Numbered from the stretch's first letter, positions 26,222-35,816 are shown. The stretch is 64,000 nucleotides of DNA from Bacteroidales bacterium (GCA_020636845.1 JACJXD010000001.1:310001-374000), one strand, 5' to 3'. Notes: generated from the letters alone by a model not told the origin. Numbers and translations are program-made.

Positions 26222-26422
26222 ATGAAAGGTAAAGTAAAATGGTTTGATGCAGCTAAAGGTTTTGGCTTTATTCAAACTGAAGAAGGTAGCGACGTTTTTG
26301 TTCACTACACAGGTATTGTAAGAGATGGTTTCAAACGTCTTGACGAAGGCCAAGAAGTTAGTTTTGAAATCTCCGAAGGCAAACGTGGCCCTCAGGCTAC
26401 GAATGTAGTTGTGTTAGAATAA
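26222..26422 (+). CDS. cold-shock protein (CspA family)
   Basis: 66 residues, one cold-shock domain. RNP1 is KGFGFIQ and RNP2 is DVFVHY; it opens MKGKVKWFDAAKGFGF and ends GPQATNVVVLE. It binds single-stranded RNA and DNA. The frame is open for 60 codons upstream, but the family start is ATG 26222. The AT-rich 5' region suggests an untranslated leader, as often found in cold-shock genes. Confidence 0.95.
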   Translation: MKGKVKWFDAAKGFGFIQTEEGSDVFVHYTGIVRDGFKRLDEGQEVSFEISEGKRGPQATNVVVLE

Positions 26423-26442
26423 TTTTATTCCTAACATAAAGT

Positions 26443-26472
26443 AAAAGGCCTCGAAATGAGGCCTTTTCTGTT
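26443..26472 (+). terminator. bidirectional terminator between csp and barrel gene
   Basis: AAAAGGCCTC-GAAAT-GAGGCCTTTT, a 10-bp stem shared by two convergent genes. Confidence 0.85.
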
Positions 26473-27063
26473 TTAAAAAGTAACGTTAAACCGCAAAATT
26501 GGATTCGAGTAGTACGGGCTGTAAGAGTTATCGGTAATTACCCATAATACCATAAAATTCACGGCAGCTTTTCGTCCTATCCACTGCTTCCATCCCCCTC
26601 CAACCAAATAAATATTACTCCATGTTTTCCCTTCATCTGCAGTAGCATCAAAATAGTGCCTATCGTAATAAAGTCCTTCGTACTCGCCCTGAAGTATTAT
26701 GCCGCCATGCAGATTTACATTAAAGGCTTCATAAAAATCGGGAATTGGCATAATCTGCGTAAACGCAGAAAATCCCCATATATTTGTACTTTGTGGCTCT
26801 GTTGAACCGTTAGCCATATCGAAACGATCTTTTCGATATGTATAACGACCTCCCACGCCAACCGACCATTGAGGTAATACCCATATTCCACCAAGCGGAG
26901 CAATATCAATTTGCGTAACCCTGCTCCCTATAGTTAATCCCAATGTGCCTCCAAAAAATAGCCTATCGGAAAACCTATCGTACTCACCATGTTCTTTTTG
27001 AGCAAATAGCGATTGAGTTGCAAGAACAAGGATAACTATTAGCGTATTTTTTACATGATTCAT
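26473..27063 (-). CDS. hypothetical outer-membrane barrel-like protein
   Basis: 196 residues with a signal peptide (TLIVILVLATQSLFA-Q). The mature protein shows alternating strands with aromatic girdle residues (LFFGGTLGLTIGSR, WSVGVGGRYTYRK, NVNLHGGIILQGEYEG, IYLVGGGWKQWIG) and a terminal Phe (LRFNVTF). It is probably a small outer-membrane beta-barrel. No family is recognised. Two 18-base direct repeats flank its promoter. Confidence 0.65.
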   Translation of the reverse strand: MNHVKNTLIVILVLATQSLFAQKEHGEYDRFSDRLFFGGTLGLTIGSRVTQIDIAPLGGIWVLPQWSVGVGGRYTYRKDRFDMANGSTEPQSTNIWGFSAFTQIMPIPDFYEAFNVNLHGGIILQGEYEGLYYDRHYFDATADEGKTWSNIYLVGGGWKQWIGRKAAVNFMVLWVITDNSYSPYYSNPILRFNVTF

Positions 27064-27068
27064 ATTCG

Positions 27069-27110
27069 AAATTATTGATACAAAACAAATATAAATTATT
27101 GATACAAAAC
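27069..27110. repeat. two 18-base direct repeats, period 24, around a -7 element
   Basis: AAATTATTGATACAAAAC occurs at 27069-27086 and 27093-27110, perfect copies. The minus-strand -7 element TATATTTG (27086-27093) lies at their junction, just before the barrel gene. It may be a paired binding site or a tandem duplication. Confidence 0.55.
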
Positions 27111-27284
27111 GACTATACTACCAAATGTTAAATTGTATGTATTGGCACTAATCAAACCATAATAAAATTTGCGTGCAACTATAATTAAAATCAATATTTA
27201 ATAAACATTTTCTTAAAGAAAACCTGTTTCAACATCTAAAAATATTAGTTTTATAACTTATATTGATGTGCTAAAATAAGAATT

Positions 27285-27986
27285 ATGAATATTGTTATAA
27301 CAGGTGCTTCGCGTGGAATTGGGTTCGAAGTAGCCCGAAAATTTGCCAGTAATGGTAAGCATACAATTATATCAATTGCACGAAATACTAACGGGTTAAA
27401 CAACCTAAAAGAATTGTGCAGTAAAACAGAATCGCAACTTGTTACAATTGCCTTCGACCTAAAACATACGGATAAGTACAAAACCGAACTATTACCACTA
27501 ATCAGCAATCAAGTTAAGCAAGTTGACATTCTGATTAATAACGCCGGTTATTTAATCAACAAACCTTTTGGTAAACTGACCATTCCTGAAATAGAGGATA
27601 TGACAACCGTAAATTTCATATCGGCTGCTACATTAATTCAAACCTTGCTTCCCTTAATGGCTAAAGGCAGCCATGTTGTTAGCATAAGCAGTATGGGAGG
27701 TTTTCAGGGAAGCCAAAAGTTCCCAGGATTATCAATTTACTCCTCTACAAAAGCAGCATTAGCATCGCTTACCGAATGCTTAGCCGAAGAATACAAGGAA
27801 AATGGAATTGCTTTTAACTGCTTAGCGCTAGGAGCTACAAACACCGAAATGTTCAGGGAAGCTTTTCCCGGATTTTCGGCACCGTTAAAAGCGGAAGAAA
27901 TGGCCAATTTCATTGTCGATTTTGCACTAAAAGGAAACAAATACTTCAACGGCAAAATTTTGCCAGTATCTTCGACTACTCCATAA
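27285..27986 (+). CDS. short-chain dehydrogenase/reductase
   Basis: 233 residues. TGASRGIGFE (about 6-15), NNAGYL (about 85), catalytic Ser in SISSMGG and YSSTKAA (about 148). The Arg after strand 2 (SIARN) fits NADPH. It is short for an SDR and lacks a long C-terminal extension. The substrate is unknown. It converges on the butyrate kinase operon with a shared terminator. Confidence 0.85.
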   Translation: MNIVITGASRGIGFEVARKFASNGKHTIISIARNTNGLNNLKELCSKTESQLVTIAFDLKHTDKYKTELLPLISNQVKQVDILINNAGYLINKPFGKLTIPEIEDMTTVNFISAATLIQTLLPLMAKGSHVVSISSMGGFQGSQKFPGLSIYSSTKAALASLTECLAEEYKENGIAFNCLALGATNTEMFREAFPGFSAPLKAEEMANFIVDFALKGNKYFNGKILPVSSTTP

Positions 27987-27991
27987 AAAAT

Positions 27992-28021
27992 AAAAAAGGA
28001 GACCCAAAAGCCTCCTTTTTT
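27992..28021. terminator. bidirectional terminator between SDR and buk
   Basis: AAAAAGGAG / CTCCTTTTT stem with a 10-base loop, between convergent genes. Confidence 0.75.
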
Positions 28022-28041
28022 ATGCTAACTATACTCAAAAA

Positions 28042-29118
28042 CTATTTGTATTCTTTCGATTTTACTTCACCTCTAAGAACCATTAACCCGTTCATGGCAA
28101 GGGCTTTCATTTCATCCTCACCGGGATAAACAAAAACAGGAGCAATAAACTCAACCATATTTTTTACGTAATCGACAAGGTCAGGATTATGGGCAATTCC
28201 TCCGGTAAGCAATATTGCATCAACCTTACCTTTTAAGACCACAGCCATAGAACCAACGGCCTTGGCTATATTGTAAGCCATGGCATCCTGTATAAGTTTT
28301 GCCTTAGCATCGCCCTTGCGAGCCCTCATTTCGATTTCGTAGGCATCGTTAGTTCCCGTATGAGCGGTAAGACCTCCCTTTCCGTTAATTATCTTCTTTA
28401 CTTCGTCGAAAGTATATTCCCCACTAAAACACAACTCTGCCAACTGACGAGCTGGTAAAGAGCCAGAACGATCAGGGGAAAATGGACCATCGCCATCCAG
28501 CGCATTGTTAACGTCAATTACCCTGCCCTTATAATGAGCGCCTACCGATATTCCTCCTCCCAGATGGCCAACAATCAGATTTAACTCTTCATACTTTTTA
28601 CCAACCGATTTAGCATAAGTGCGGGCAATGGCCTTTTGATTTAATGCGTGAAATATTGAAATACGTTTAAACTTAGGGTGTCCGGCTATTCTGGCAACAT
28701 CCTCCAATTCATCAACAACAACAGGGTCGGCAATATAAGCTTTTACCGAAGGTAACATTTTAGCAATATCATCGGCTATTAAACCGCCCAAGTTACTGGC
28801 ATGTTCGCCTGTTATGCCGATACGCAAATCGGCCTTCATTTGCTCGTTTACCTCATAAACACCAGACTCGATTGGTTTAACTAATCCACCCCTGCCAACA
28901 ATGGCCGAAAGTTTGTTAATGTCTATCCCGTCATCTTTTAATTCTTTTAGAATGATTTCCTTTCGAAAATCAAACTGATCGGTAACATTCTTAAATTTTG
29001 CCAATTCCTCAACCGAATGCCTTATAGTCTTTTGGAATATATTTGTTTCGTTTTGAAAAATGGCAATTTTAGTTGAAGTTGATCCGGGATTTATCGCCAG
29101 TATATAAAAATCTTTCAT
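28042..29118 (-). CDS. buk: butyrate kinase
   Basis: 358 residues, ASKHA acetokinase fold. Phosphate loop AINPGSTSTKIAIFQN (about 8-23), AIVGRGG, VGHLGGGISVG, DGDGPFSPDRSGSLP and the late ATP motif LLTGGIAHN. It makes butyrate (or branched-chain acid) plus ATP from the acyl phosphate. It is third in the operon after ackA and ptb, with a 28-base gap to ptb. Confidence 0.95.
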   Translation of the reverse strand: MKDFYILAINPGSTSTKIAIFQNETNIFQKTIRHSVEELAKFKNVTDQFDFRKEIILKELKDDGIDINKLSAIVGRGGLVKPIESGVYEVNEQMKADLRIGITGEHASNLGGLIADDIAKMLPSVKAYIADPVVVDELEDVARIAGHPKFKRISIFHALNQKAIARTYAKSVGKKYEELNLIVGHLGGGISVGAHYKGRVIDVNNALDGDGPFSPDRSGSLPARQLAELCFSGEYTFDEVKKIINGKGGLTAHTGTNDAYEIEMRARKGDAKAKLIQDAMAYNIAKAVGSMAVVLKGKVDAILLTGGIAHNPDLVDYVKNMVEFIAPVFVYPGEDEMKALAMNGLMVLRGEVKSKEYK

Positions 29119-29146
29119 TTACTAAATCTATCTATAATGTTTTAAT

Positions 29147-30052
29147 CTACTTTGCAGCGTTAGCAGCTAGTGCAATTGAATACATTTTCGATTTAACGCT
29201 ATCGCCTCTCGAAGTTAAAACACAAGGAACCTTTGCTCCCATAACCATAGCGCCTAATTCGCCATTGCCCAACTTTGTACATGTTTTGAAGAAAACATTA
29301 CCGGCTTCAATATTCGGGAACAAAATACAATCTGCATCTCCAGCAACACTGGTAGTAAGCTTCTTAATTTGTGCAGATTCTTTATCAATAATTACATCCA
29401 ACGCTAATGGCCCATCAACAATGGCACCTTTTATTTGACCACGATCGGCCATTTTCGAAATTATTGCAGCATCGATACATGCAGGCATTGCTGCTAACAT
29501 TTGCTCGGTAGCAGCGTTTATAGCAACCTTAGGTTGTTCGATACCCAACGAATGTGCTACTCTAATTAAATAGTTGGTTATAGCTATTTTTTGCTTCAAA
29601 TCCGGAGCAGGAATAATCGCAACATCTCCAACAATTAGCAATTTATGGTAATTAGGAGCCTCTATAACGGTAACGTGGCTAAGAACGGCTTTTGGAGGTA
29701 AAAGTCCTTTTTCTTTATCAAGGATAGCGTGCATGTACTTATCGGTGCTAACCAAGCCCTTCATTAATACATCACCTTCACCATTATTAATTAACTCAAC
29801 AGCTTTACGAGCGGCTTTATTTTCATCGGCTTCCTGAACAATATGAAATTTGGAAGGATCGATTTTATTTTCAGCACAAACCTTTTTCATTGTTGGCTCA
29901 TCACAAACAAGAGTGGCATCTATAATACCCATATCAACAGCCATACTAACGGCTTCGATAGTGTGAGCATCGTTTGCGTATGCTGCTACCAACCTTTTAC
30001 GAGGTTTGCTACGTACTATATCAAATAGTTGATCTAACTTTTCTACTTTCAT
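29147..30052 (-). CDS. ptb: phosphate butyryltransferase
   Basis: 301 residues, PTA/PTB family without the N-terminal extension of Pta. Motifs: DVLMKGLVSTDKYMHAIL, KAVLSHVTVIEAP, GAIVDGPLALDVIIDKE and CILFPNIEAGN. It swaps CoA for phosphate on butyryl-CoA or branched acyl-CoA. It lies between ackA (32-base gap) and buk (28-base gap), so the operon links acyl-CoA to ATP. Whether it also accepts acetyl-CoA cannot be read from sequence. Confidence 0.93.
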   Translation of the reverse strand: MKVEKLDQLFDIVRSKPRKRLVAAYANDAHTIEAVSMAVDMGIIDATLVCDEPTMKKVCAENKIDPSKFHIVQEADENKAARKAVELINNGEGDVLMKGLVSTDKYMHAILDKEKGLLPPKAVLSHVTVIEAPNYHKLLIVGDVAIIPAPDLKQKIAITNYLIRVAHSLGIEQPKVAINAATEQMLAAMPACIDAAIISKMADRGQIKGAIVDGPLALDVIIDKESAQIKKLTTSVAGDADCILFPNIEAGNVFFKTCTKLGNGELGAMVMGAKVPCVLTSRGDSVKSKMYSIALAANAAK

Positions 30053-30084
30053 GGCTTTTTCTCCTATTGTTTTTTGTGATACAA

Positions 30085-31296
30085 TTATTTTTTCAACCCG
30101 TTGATAATGTTTACGGTATCCGTTGCGATTACCAACTCTTCGTTTGTAGTAATAACCATTACTTTTACCCTAGAGTTGGGTTTTGTTAAAATTTTGTCTT
30201 TTCCTCTTACACCGCGGTTTGCTTCTGGGTCGAAATCTATTCCCATAAAATCGAGCGCAGAGGAGACTTTTTCACGCAACACAAAATCGTTTTCACCAAT
30301 GCCACCAGTAAAAATAATTAAATCAACACCATCCATTGCTGCTGCATACGAACCAACAAACTTTTTAACACGATAGTAGTACATGTTTAAAGCTAACTGT
30401 GCACGTTTGTTTCCTTCAGCGGCAGCATTTTCAATGTCTCGCATATCCGACGATAAACCTGAAATTCCACTAACCCCGCTTTTCTTGTTTATCAAATCGT
30501 TAACTTCCTGTACTCCAAGTTTTTCCTTTTCGGCAATATAAAGCAATACGCTAGGGTCAACGTCACCACTACGAGTCCCCATCATAAGGCCTTCAACCGG
30601 AGTAAAGCCCATAGAAGTATCTATTGATTTTCCGTTTTGAATAGCAGCTACGGAAGCTCCATTTCCTAAATGACAAGTAATTATTTTTTGCTTATTAAAA
30701 TCAACGCCCAAAATGTTACAAGCTTTTTGAGCTACATATTTATGACTGGTTCCGTGGAAGCCATATCTACGAACCCTGTATTTTTCGTAATATTCATAAG
30801 GAATTGCGTATAAATATGCAAAATCAGGCATCGTTTGGTGGAATGATGTATCGAAAACGGCAACCTGTGGAACATCGGGTAAAAGATGTTGCATAGATTC
30901 GATTCCCTTTAAATTTGCAGGGTTATGTAAAGGTGCCAATTCGCTACATTGCCCAATTTCGTTCTTTACCTTCTCGTTTATTAATATGCTGGAAGTAAAA
31001 AATTCACCACCATGTGCAACCCTATGACCAACAGCCTTAATTTCATTAAGGGTTGAAATAACACCATGATTAGGATCGACCAAAGCTTTGAGAATAAGGT
31101 TAATTCCAACAGTGTGATCGGGAATATTAGTTACCAACTGGTATTTGTCTTTCCCTTCGGGCTTATGCGTAAGGATTGCATCAGAGAATCCTACACGCTC
31201 TACAAGTCCTTTGGCCAACAGTTGGTTTTCGTTCGCCATGTCAATTAATTGATACTTGATAGAGGAACTTCCACAATTTAAAACGAGTACATTCAT
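30085..31296 (-). CDS. ackA: acetate kinase
   Basis: 403 residues. LVLNCGSSSIKYQLI (about 3-17), VAHGGEFF, FDTSFHQTMP, YGFHGTSHKYV, CHLGNGASVAAI, MGTRSGDVDP and FTGGIGEND are all present. It makes acetate and ATP from acetyl phosphate. It is first in the ackA-ptb-buk operon behind a clear -7 element; no pta is found in the window. Confidence 0.97.
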   Translation of the reverse strand: MNVLVLNCGSSSIKYQLIDMANENQLLAKGLVERVGFSDAILTHKPEGKDKYQLVTNIPDHTVGINLILKALVDPNHGVISTLNEIKAVGHRVAHGGEFFTSSILINEKVKNEIGQCSELAPLHNPANLKGIESMQHLLPDVPQVAVFDTSFHQTMPDFAYLYAIPYEYYEKYRVRRYGFHGTSHKYVAQKACNILGVDFNKQKIITCHLGNGASVAAIQNGKSIDTSMGFTPVEGLMMGTRSGDVDPSVLLYIAEKEKLGVQEVNDLINKKSGVSGISGLSSDMRDIENAAAEGNKRAQLALNMYYYRVKKFVGSYAAAMDGVDLIIFTGGIGENDFVLREKVSSALDFMGIDFDPEANRGVRGKDKILTKPNSRVKVMVITTNEELVIATDTVNIINGLKK

Positions 31297-31348
31297 TTTA
31301 TTATTTATTTGACAATCAGATAATTAATAGCATTTATTAAAATCATCG

Positions 31349-31356
31349 CAAAATTA
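31349..31356 (-). promoter_or_regulatory. -7 promoter element for ackA-ptb-buk
   Basis: TAATTTTG on the minus strand, 52 bases before the ackA start. Confidence 0.55.
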
Positions 31357-31542
31357 TAAATAAAACTTCACGTAAGAAAAGACATTAACCAATTTTATAC
31401 AAGTTAAAAGCTTGAATTCCAATTAAGCTTAAACTTTTTACTACTTAAACGGCTGGTTTTAATGGCAATTAGATAAAAAAATGTTTTTCAACAGGTCGAT
31501 TTAATTAATACTTCCGATATATTTCTGATTTATTAAATTTGT

Positions 31543-31550
31543 TAGGTTTG
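31543..31550 (+). promoter_or_regulatory. -7 promoter element for the FAD/Fe-S dehydrogenase
   Basis: TAGGTTTG, 16 bases before ATG 31567. A partial -33 (TTTC) lies about 17 bases upstream. Confidence 0.5.
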
Positions 31551-31566
31551 CATAAAAAATAAAGCC

Positions 31567-34506
31567 ATGCTTTCAGATTTAGAAAAACACCTAAAAAAAG
31601 TTTCGGACTTACTCGATGGGGAAATTCGATGGGATAATTCAACACTATTACAGTATGCCACCGATGCCTCGGCATATAAAGAAAAACCATTGGCAGTTGC
31701 ATGGCCCAAAACTAAAAACGACATAGTTCAACTTATAAACCTCGCCGCAGAGTTAAATATTGGATTAATTCCAAGAGCAGCTGGAACTTCCCTTGCTGGA
31801 CAAGTTGTTGGATGTGGTATTGTTGTTGATATTTCGAAGCATTTTAAGAACATCACAAGCATAAATAAAGAAAAAAAGGAAGTTACCGTTGAACCTGGCG
31901 TTATTTTGGATGAACTTAACATGGTATTAAAGCCATACGGTTTATTCTTTGGCCCGGAAACTTCCACTGCCAGCCGTTGTAACATTGCTGGAATGGTAGG
32001 TAATAACAGCTGTGGATCGCACTCGTTAATATACGGGAGTACTCGCGATCACCTAAAGTCGGTAAAAATGTTGTTAGATGATGGAATGGAGTACGAGTTT
32101 AAAGATATAAGCAAAGCAGAATTTGACGCCAAATGTACCCAAGACAATATAGAAGGAAGCATATACCGCTATTTTAAAGCACTTTTGACAAGCAAAGAAA
32201 ATAGGGAACTAATTATTAACAATAGTCCGGATTCCTCGGTAAAAAGAAGAAACAACGGCTATGCCTTAGATTGTTTGGCTCAAAACCCATTCTGGAAAAA
32301 TGAAAGTGCTCCTTTGAATCTTGCAAAAATAGTTGCTGGAAGCGAAGGTACTTTCGGAATTGTAACGGAAATAACGCTTAACCTTCTTCCCTTACCTCCT
32401 AAGGAAAAAGCTATCGTTCCGGTACATCTTACCACACGCGAACAAGCCTTTAATGCTAACTTAATAGCGCTAAAATATAGTCCTTCGGCAGTCGAACTAA
32501 TGGATAATGTAATTCTCAGCTGCACCAAAGGGAACATCGAACAGCAAAAAAACAGGCAATTCGTTCAAGGCGATCCGGGAGCAATACTAATAGTAGAGTT
32601 CTATTCCGATACCCAAGCAGATATTGAAGAAAAAGCCAAGGCTATGGAAGCAGAAATGCGGCAAAACGGTTTTGGTTACTATTTCCCAATAATTTGGGGT
32701 GAAGAAACCAAGAAGGTTTGGAACTTGCGAAAGGCAGGGCTGGGTGTTTTATCAAACGTTGAAGGTGATGCTAAGCCCGTTTCTCTTGTCGAAGATACCG
32801 CGGTACCTGTAGAAAAACTACCCGAATACATGGATGAGTTTGCCCAAATAATGAAAGCAAACGGTCTCGATTGCGTTTACCATGCACATATAGGAACAGG
32901 GGAACTTCATCTACGACCCGTTTTAAACCTTAAAGACCCAAAAGATGTTGAACTTTTTCGCAAGGTCGGTCACGAAGTCGCCTTGCTGGTTAAAAAGTAT
33001 AAGGGTTCGCTAAGCGGCGAACATGGGGACGGAAGGCTTCGGGGGGAATTCATTCCTCTTATGGTTGGCGAACAGGTTTTCCACATGATGTGCGATGTAA
33101 AAAAGGTATTCGACCCGAAAGGCATTTTCAACCCCGGAAAAATTGTGAACACACCTCCAATGAATACTCACTTGAGGTATAAACCGGGGCAGCCTGATAG
33201 AGAGATTTCAACAATATTCAGCTTTAAAAGAGTTAAGGGAATACTTCGGGCTACGGAAAAGTGTAACGGTTCCGGCGATTGCCGAAAAACGCACCTTTCA
33301 GGCGGTACACTTTGCCCCAGTTACATGGCAACTTTAAACGAATCCAATACAACCAGAGCACGGGCTAACCTTTTAAGAGAGTTTTTAACCAACAGCCCTA
33401 AGAAAAATCCGTTCGACCATAAAGAACTTTACGAAATACTCGACCAGTGTTTATCGTGCAAGGGCTGTAAAAGCGAGTGTCCTTCGAGCGTTGATATGGC
33501 AAAATTAAAAGCCGAATTTCTTCAACATTGGTACGATAAACACGGAATACCTATTCGAAGCCGTTTAATAGCGTACATCACCCACATTTATCGATTTGGC
33601 TCACTAATGCCGGGAATAACAAATTTTGTGCTTAAAAACAAAATTACTTCCGGAATTATGATGCGCACGTTTGGATTTGAACCCCAACGAACAATGCCGC
33701 TTTTAAGCAAAACAACGCTGAAAAAATGGTACAAAAAGCACAAGGCTACAAGTGTATATCCAAATGGAACTGTTTACCTTCTCCCCGACGAGTTTACCAA
33801 TTTTAATGATGCTCACATTGGAATAAAAGCAATTGAATTGCTAAACAAACTAGGCTACAGAGTCGAAATTCCCGATATTCTGGAAAGCGGAAGAACATAC
33901 ATTTCCAAAGGGTTACTGCGAACAGCCAAACGACTTGCCAACCGTAACATCGACACGCTCAAAAGCCTCATTAACGAAAACACGCCCCTAGTAGGTATTG
34001 AACCGTCTGCAATTTTAAGTTTCCGCGACGAGTATCCCGATTTGGCTACCGACGATAATATTGACGCTGCAGAAAAACTGGCAAAAAACGCCTTCCTCTT
34101 CGAAGAATTCTTTATGCGTGAGGTTGAAAAGGGAAAAATATCCGAAACCCAGTTTACGGATAATTATTTACAGATAAAATTACACGGACATTGCCAGCAA
34201 AAAGCTGTGGCATCAACAACACAAACGCGCAGAATGCTGTCGTTTCCTGTAAATTACTCGGTTACCGAAATTCCCAGCGGATGTTGCGGAATGGCAGGTG
34301 CTTTTGGGTATGAAAAAGAACACTATGAGTTATCATTAAAGGTTGGAGAACTTGTTCTTTTTCCCGAAATTCGTAAAACATCGAACGAAGTTATAATTGC
34401 AGCACCTGGAACCAGCTGCAGGCATCAAATTGCCGATGGAACAGGCAGAACAGCATATCACCCTGTTGAAATAATGTACAACGCACTAAAAACTGCAGAC
34501 CAATAG
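31567..34506 (+). CDS. fused FAD-binding and Fe-S 2-hydroxyacid dehydrogenase (GlcD/YdiJ-like)
   Basis: 979 residues. The N-terminal half is a VAO/PCMH flavin domain (IPRAAGTSLAGQVVG, GMVGNNSCGSHSLIYGSTRDH, GSEGTFGIVTEI) with a C-terminal cap (HAHIGTGELHLRPV, SGEHGDGRLRGEFI, FDPKGIFNPGKIV). The C-terminal half has two cysteine clusters (CNGSGDCRK...CPSY and CLSCKGCKSECPSSVDM) and a CCG-type domain (HGHCQQKA, SGCCGMAGAFGYE). It likely oxidises D-lactate or D-2-hydroxyglutarate and passes electrons to quinone or another acceptor. It is close to E. coli YdiJ in layout. DedA follows 3 bases after the stop. Confidence 0.88.
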   Translation: MLSDLEKHLKKVSDLLDGEIRWDNSTLLQYATDASAYKEKPLAVAWPKTKNDIVQLINLAAELNIGLIPRAAGTSLAGQVVGCGIVVDISKHFKNITSINKEKKEVTVEPGVILDELNMVLKPYGLFFGPETSTASRCNIAGMVGNNSCGSHSLIYGSTRDHLKSVKMLLDDGMEYEFKDISKAEFDAKCTQDNIEGSIYRYFKALLTSKENRELIINNSPDSSVKRRNNGYALDCLAQNPFWKNESAPLNLAKIVAGSEGTFGIVTEITLNLLPLPPKEKAIVPVHLTTREQAFNANLIALKYSPSAVELMDNVILSCTKGNIEQQKNRQFVQGDPGAILIVEFYSDTQADIEEKAKAMEAEMRQNGFGYYFPIIWGEETKKVWNLRKAGLGVLSNVEGDAKPVSLVEDTAVPVEKLPEYMDEFAQIMKANGLDCVYHAHIGTGELHLRPVLNLKDPKDVELFRKVGHEVALLVKKYKGSLSGEHGDGRLRGEFIPLMVGEQVFHMMCDVKKVFDPKGIFNPGKIVNTPPMNTHLRYKPGQPDREISTIFSFKRVKGILRATEKCNGSGDCRKTHLSGGTLCPSYMATLNESNTTRARANLLREFLTNSPKKNPFDHKELYEILDQCLSCKGCKSECPSSVDMAKLKAEFLQHWYDKHGIPIRSRLIAYITHIYRFGSLMPGITNFVLKNKITSGIMMRTFGFEPQRTMPLLSKTTLKKWYKKHKATSVYPNGTVYLLPDEFTNFNDAHIGIKAIELLNKLGYRVEIPDILESGRTYISKGLLRTAKRLANRNIDTLKSLINENTPLVGIEPSAILSFRDEYPDLATDDNIDAAEKLAKNAFLFEEFFMREVEKGKISETQFTDNYLQIKLHGHCQQKAVASTTQTRRMLSFPVNYSVTEIPSGCCGMAGAFGYEKEHYELSLKVGELVLFPEIRKTSNEVIIAAPGTSCRHQIADGTGRTAYHPVEIMYNALKTADQ

Positions 34507-34509
34507 CCA

Positions 34510-35058
34510 ATGCACATCATACTAATATACCTTGGCATAATAGTAGGCATATTTCTCGAAGGTGAAATTATCATGATTTCATCGGTTATTGCAGCGCATA
34601 ACGGATACTTAAATATATGGCTAGTGCTATTATTGGGGTTTCTAGGAACTCTCGTCTCGGACAACTTTTACTTTGCCTTAGGCCGGAAAAAAGGTAAAAA
34701 GTGGCTGCATAAAAACCAGCGACTTCTAAAAAAAGTTGATATTGTAGAATATCAACTAAATAAACACGCCGTGCTAATTTTTATTGGATATCGCTTTTTA
34801 TATGGCTTTAGAGCGATAACTCCACTTGTAATCGGGGTTAGTAATATTAAAACAAGTAAGTTCGTTATATATAGTATTTTAAGTACATCAATTTGGACTG
34901 TAACTTATGGAACATTAGGTTACCTTTTTGGCGAAATCGTAAAAAAATATTTAGGACATATTGAAAATATCGAAAAATACTTTTTTGCAGGCGTTATTAC
35001 AATTGCCTTAGCAATACTTGTAATACAAATAAGGAGAAGGAAAAAAGAGTTTAACTAG
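34510..35058 (+). CDS. DedA family membrane protein
   Basis: 182 residues with about 5 hydrophobic segments. DedA/SNARE-associated signatures: YLGIIVGIFLEGEIIMISS at the N-terminus, DNFYFALGRKKGKKWL, and GYRFLYGFRAITPLVIGVS (the conserved Arg-Gly-Pro region). The family flips undecaprenyl phosphate or phospholipids across the inner membrane. It sits 3 bases behind the FAD/Fe-S gene, so it is co-transcribed, perhaps by chance. Confidence 0.85.
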   Translation: MHIILIYLGIIVGIFLEGEIIMISSVIAAHNGYLNIWLVLLLGFLGTLVSDNFYFALGRKKGKKWLHKNQRLLKKVDIVEYQLNKHAVLIFIGYRFLYGFRAITPLVIGVSNIKTSKFVIYSILSTSIWTVTYGTLGYLFGEIVKKYLGHIENIEKYFFAGVITIALAILVIQIRRRKKEFN

Positions 35059-35216
35059 CCGTATTAATTGTTAATTATCAAAATGTTAATCAATATTGAT
35101 AATAATATTTTTACCTTATTACAAATAATAGTTATCCCTTCCTTAATTATTCAAAATAAATTGTAACTTGCTTTAGAATCAACTAAACCAATTGTTTAAC
35201 TTAAAACCAAAGTCTC

Positions 35217-35816
35217 ATGAAACTAAAAGTTACACATCAGGAAAGATACTCTCGCTTGGAGTTACTATTAAGATTTATTTTCGGTTCAATCTACATCTAT
35301 TTACCTCATGGATTTTTGCTAATTTTTGTTAGCATTTGGGGGTTTATCCTTAAGGTTATCGCTTTTTGGGCCATTCTTTTTACCGGAAAATATCCAAAAA
35401 GTTTATTCGAGTTTCAGGTTGGGTTACTCCGCTGGGGGTTACGACTAAAGGCCAGAATGTTCAATGTTTCCGATGGCTATCCTGCCTTTGGTATTAAAGG
35501 CACCGACGAACACACATCGTTGGAAGTAGAATACCCCGAAAGTGTTAGTCGTGGAATGATGCTGGTTCGCTTCTTCTTTGGAAGTATTTACGTTTACATA
35601 CCCCATTATTTCATTCTTTTCTTCCGCGCAATTTTCGTAAATATTCTGTGGTTCTTAGCATTTTGGATTGTGCTGTTTACAGGAAATTTCCCTGAATCGT
35701 TCCATAACTGGATTGTAGGACAAATGCGATGGACAACACGAATTGCTTTATACATGAGTTATATGACCGAAAAATATCCGGCATTTACAGGTGATGAATT
35801 ATCTGACGAAGTATAA
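35217..35816 (+). CDS. tandem DUF4389 membrane protein
   Basis: 199 residues made of two homologous halves, about 15-95 and about 110-190. Each shows RFxFGSIYxYxPH, then a long hydrophobic hairpin (FWAILFTGKYPKSLFEF and FWIVLFTGNFPESFHNW), then QxGLLRWG/QMRWTTR and a YPAF end. This is the DUF4389 pattern, usually found once per protein. About four membrane helices. No function is known. A hairpin terminator follows. Confidence 0.8.
   Translation: MKLKVTHQERYSRLELLLRFIFGSIYIYLPHGFLLIFVSIWGFILKVIAFWAILFTGKYPKSLFEFQVGLLRWGLRLKARMFNVSDGYPAFGIKGTDEHTSLEVEYPESVSRGMMLVRFFFGSIYVYIPHYFILFFRAIFVNILWFLAFWIVLFTGNFPESFHNWIVGQMRWTTRIALYMSYMTEKYPAFTGDELSDEV

Noticed and set aside
31386..31500. Riboswitch or attenuator before the FAD/Fe-S dehydrogenase
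   Set aside because: I could not find a stable fold or conserved core; it looks like AT-rich spacer.
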